Positions 6,428 through 6,675 of a stretch of 6,675 nt of DNA are shown here, piece after piece; positions within the stretch are counted from its first letter, which is position 1; each line of letters opens with the position of its first letter. This DNA is from an uncultured Saprospiraceae bacterium (lineage in GTDB: Bacteria; Bacteroidota; Bacteroidia; Chitinophagales; Saprospiraceae): positions 1-6,675 of the forward strand of contig CALLAG010000289.1 of the NCBI GenBank assembly GCA_938002705.1. Direction: 5' to 3'. The notes under the pieces were generated by a model. The model did not search any database. It was not told where the DNA came from and saw nothing but the letters and a program-made list of their open reading frames with translations. The translations under genes and the position numbers were made by a program.

Positions 6428-6675
6428 AAGAAAAAAATAGAACACTACCCCGTCGTCCTCTACGATGGTGAATGCAGTATGTGTAACACGTCTGTACAAT
6501 TCATACTACGTCATGAAAAGAATCAGCTTTTAAAATTTAGCCCCTTAGAAAGTGTTGATGAGAAATTTCCAGAATTATCAGTGTCTACTTCTCAGCTTCC
6601 AGATGCCATCCACTTTATCATTGATGATAAGGTACTTATAGAAAGTGATGCCATCATCGCCATATCACAATACCT
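6416..6675 (+). CDS. DCC-family (DUF393) thiol-disulfide oxidoreductase, 3' end missing
   Basis: The first 86 codons of the gene are present and the right window edge cuts it. The family signature VVLYDGECSMCNTSVQFIL lies at about residues 13-31, with the redox pair C20-S-M-C23, followed by a hydrophilic KFSPLES strand typical of DUF393 proteins. A segment near 64-86 (PDAIHFIIDDKVLIESDAII) matches the family's usual central part; full-length members are about 120-150 residues. Reduction or isomerisation of disulfides is predicted from the CxxC and thioredoxin-like fold, but substrates are unknown for most members. No ATG lies upstream in frame before the stop at 6386-6388, so I take GTG at 6416, which gives an N-terminus (MTVDKKKIEHYP) of ordinary length. 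The start lies within the hairpin 6371-6427. It is in the same direction as the LuxR-type gene, 71 bases downstream, so the two may be co-transcribed. Confidence 0.85.
   Translation, partial: MTVDKKKIEHYPVVLYDGECSMCNTSVQFILRHEKNQLLKFSPLESVDEKFPELSVSTSQLPDAIHFIIDDKVLIESDAIIAISQY

Overview
The window looks like an ordinary chromosomal stretch of a low-GC Bacteroidota bacterium. The order could be Saprospirales or Flavobacteriales-like, but the sequence alone does not settle it. The evidence is a very large secreted M36 metallopeptidase with a type IX secretion (T9SS) C-terminal sorting domain, a candidate TAnnTTTG-type -7 element, and start sites that mostly lack Shine-Dalgarno sequences. Five protein-coding genes are supported, one of them cut by the right edge. 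I see no tRNA, rRNA, insertion sequence, CRISPR array or phage gene.

Left part (1-1990, minus strand). A two-gene unit is read leftward. An RlmB/TrmH-like SPOUT RNA 2'-O-methyltransferase is followed 13 bases later by a TraB/GumN (Tiki-like) lipoprotein. Transcription most likely stops at a textbook hairpin plus T-run at 185-222. Beyond it, bases 13-72 hold a compact nested inverted-repeat element that resembles a dispersed intergenic repeat. The remainder of 1-285 holds nothing I can support as a gene.

Middle (1991-5840). A short AT-rich divergent promoter region separates the methyltransferase from the M36 gene on the plus strand. The secreted protein has, in order, a signal peptide, an FTP/PepSY-type propeptide, a His/Cys-rich linker, the M36 catalytic domain with a PA insert, a DUF11-like domain, an immune-inhibitor-A-like jelly-roll and a T9SS tail. 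A perfect 16-bp hairpin follows it as a terminator.

Right part (5841-6675, plus strand). A long leader precedes a 103-residue stand-alone LuxR-type DNA-binding protein. That leader contains a 9-A tract, a tiny reading frame with a better ribosome-binding site than the gene itself, and a perfect 16-bp palindrome. Next comes a DCC-family (DUF393) thiol-disulfide oxidoreductase. Its only plausible start, a GTG, lies inside a long imperfect hairpin, and the gene runs off the window.

The genes do not form an obvious single pathway. No clearly new multi-gene system is visible. The most interesting signals are the small regulatory-looking structures around the LuxR-like gene and the DCC gene.
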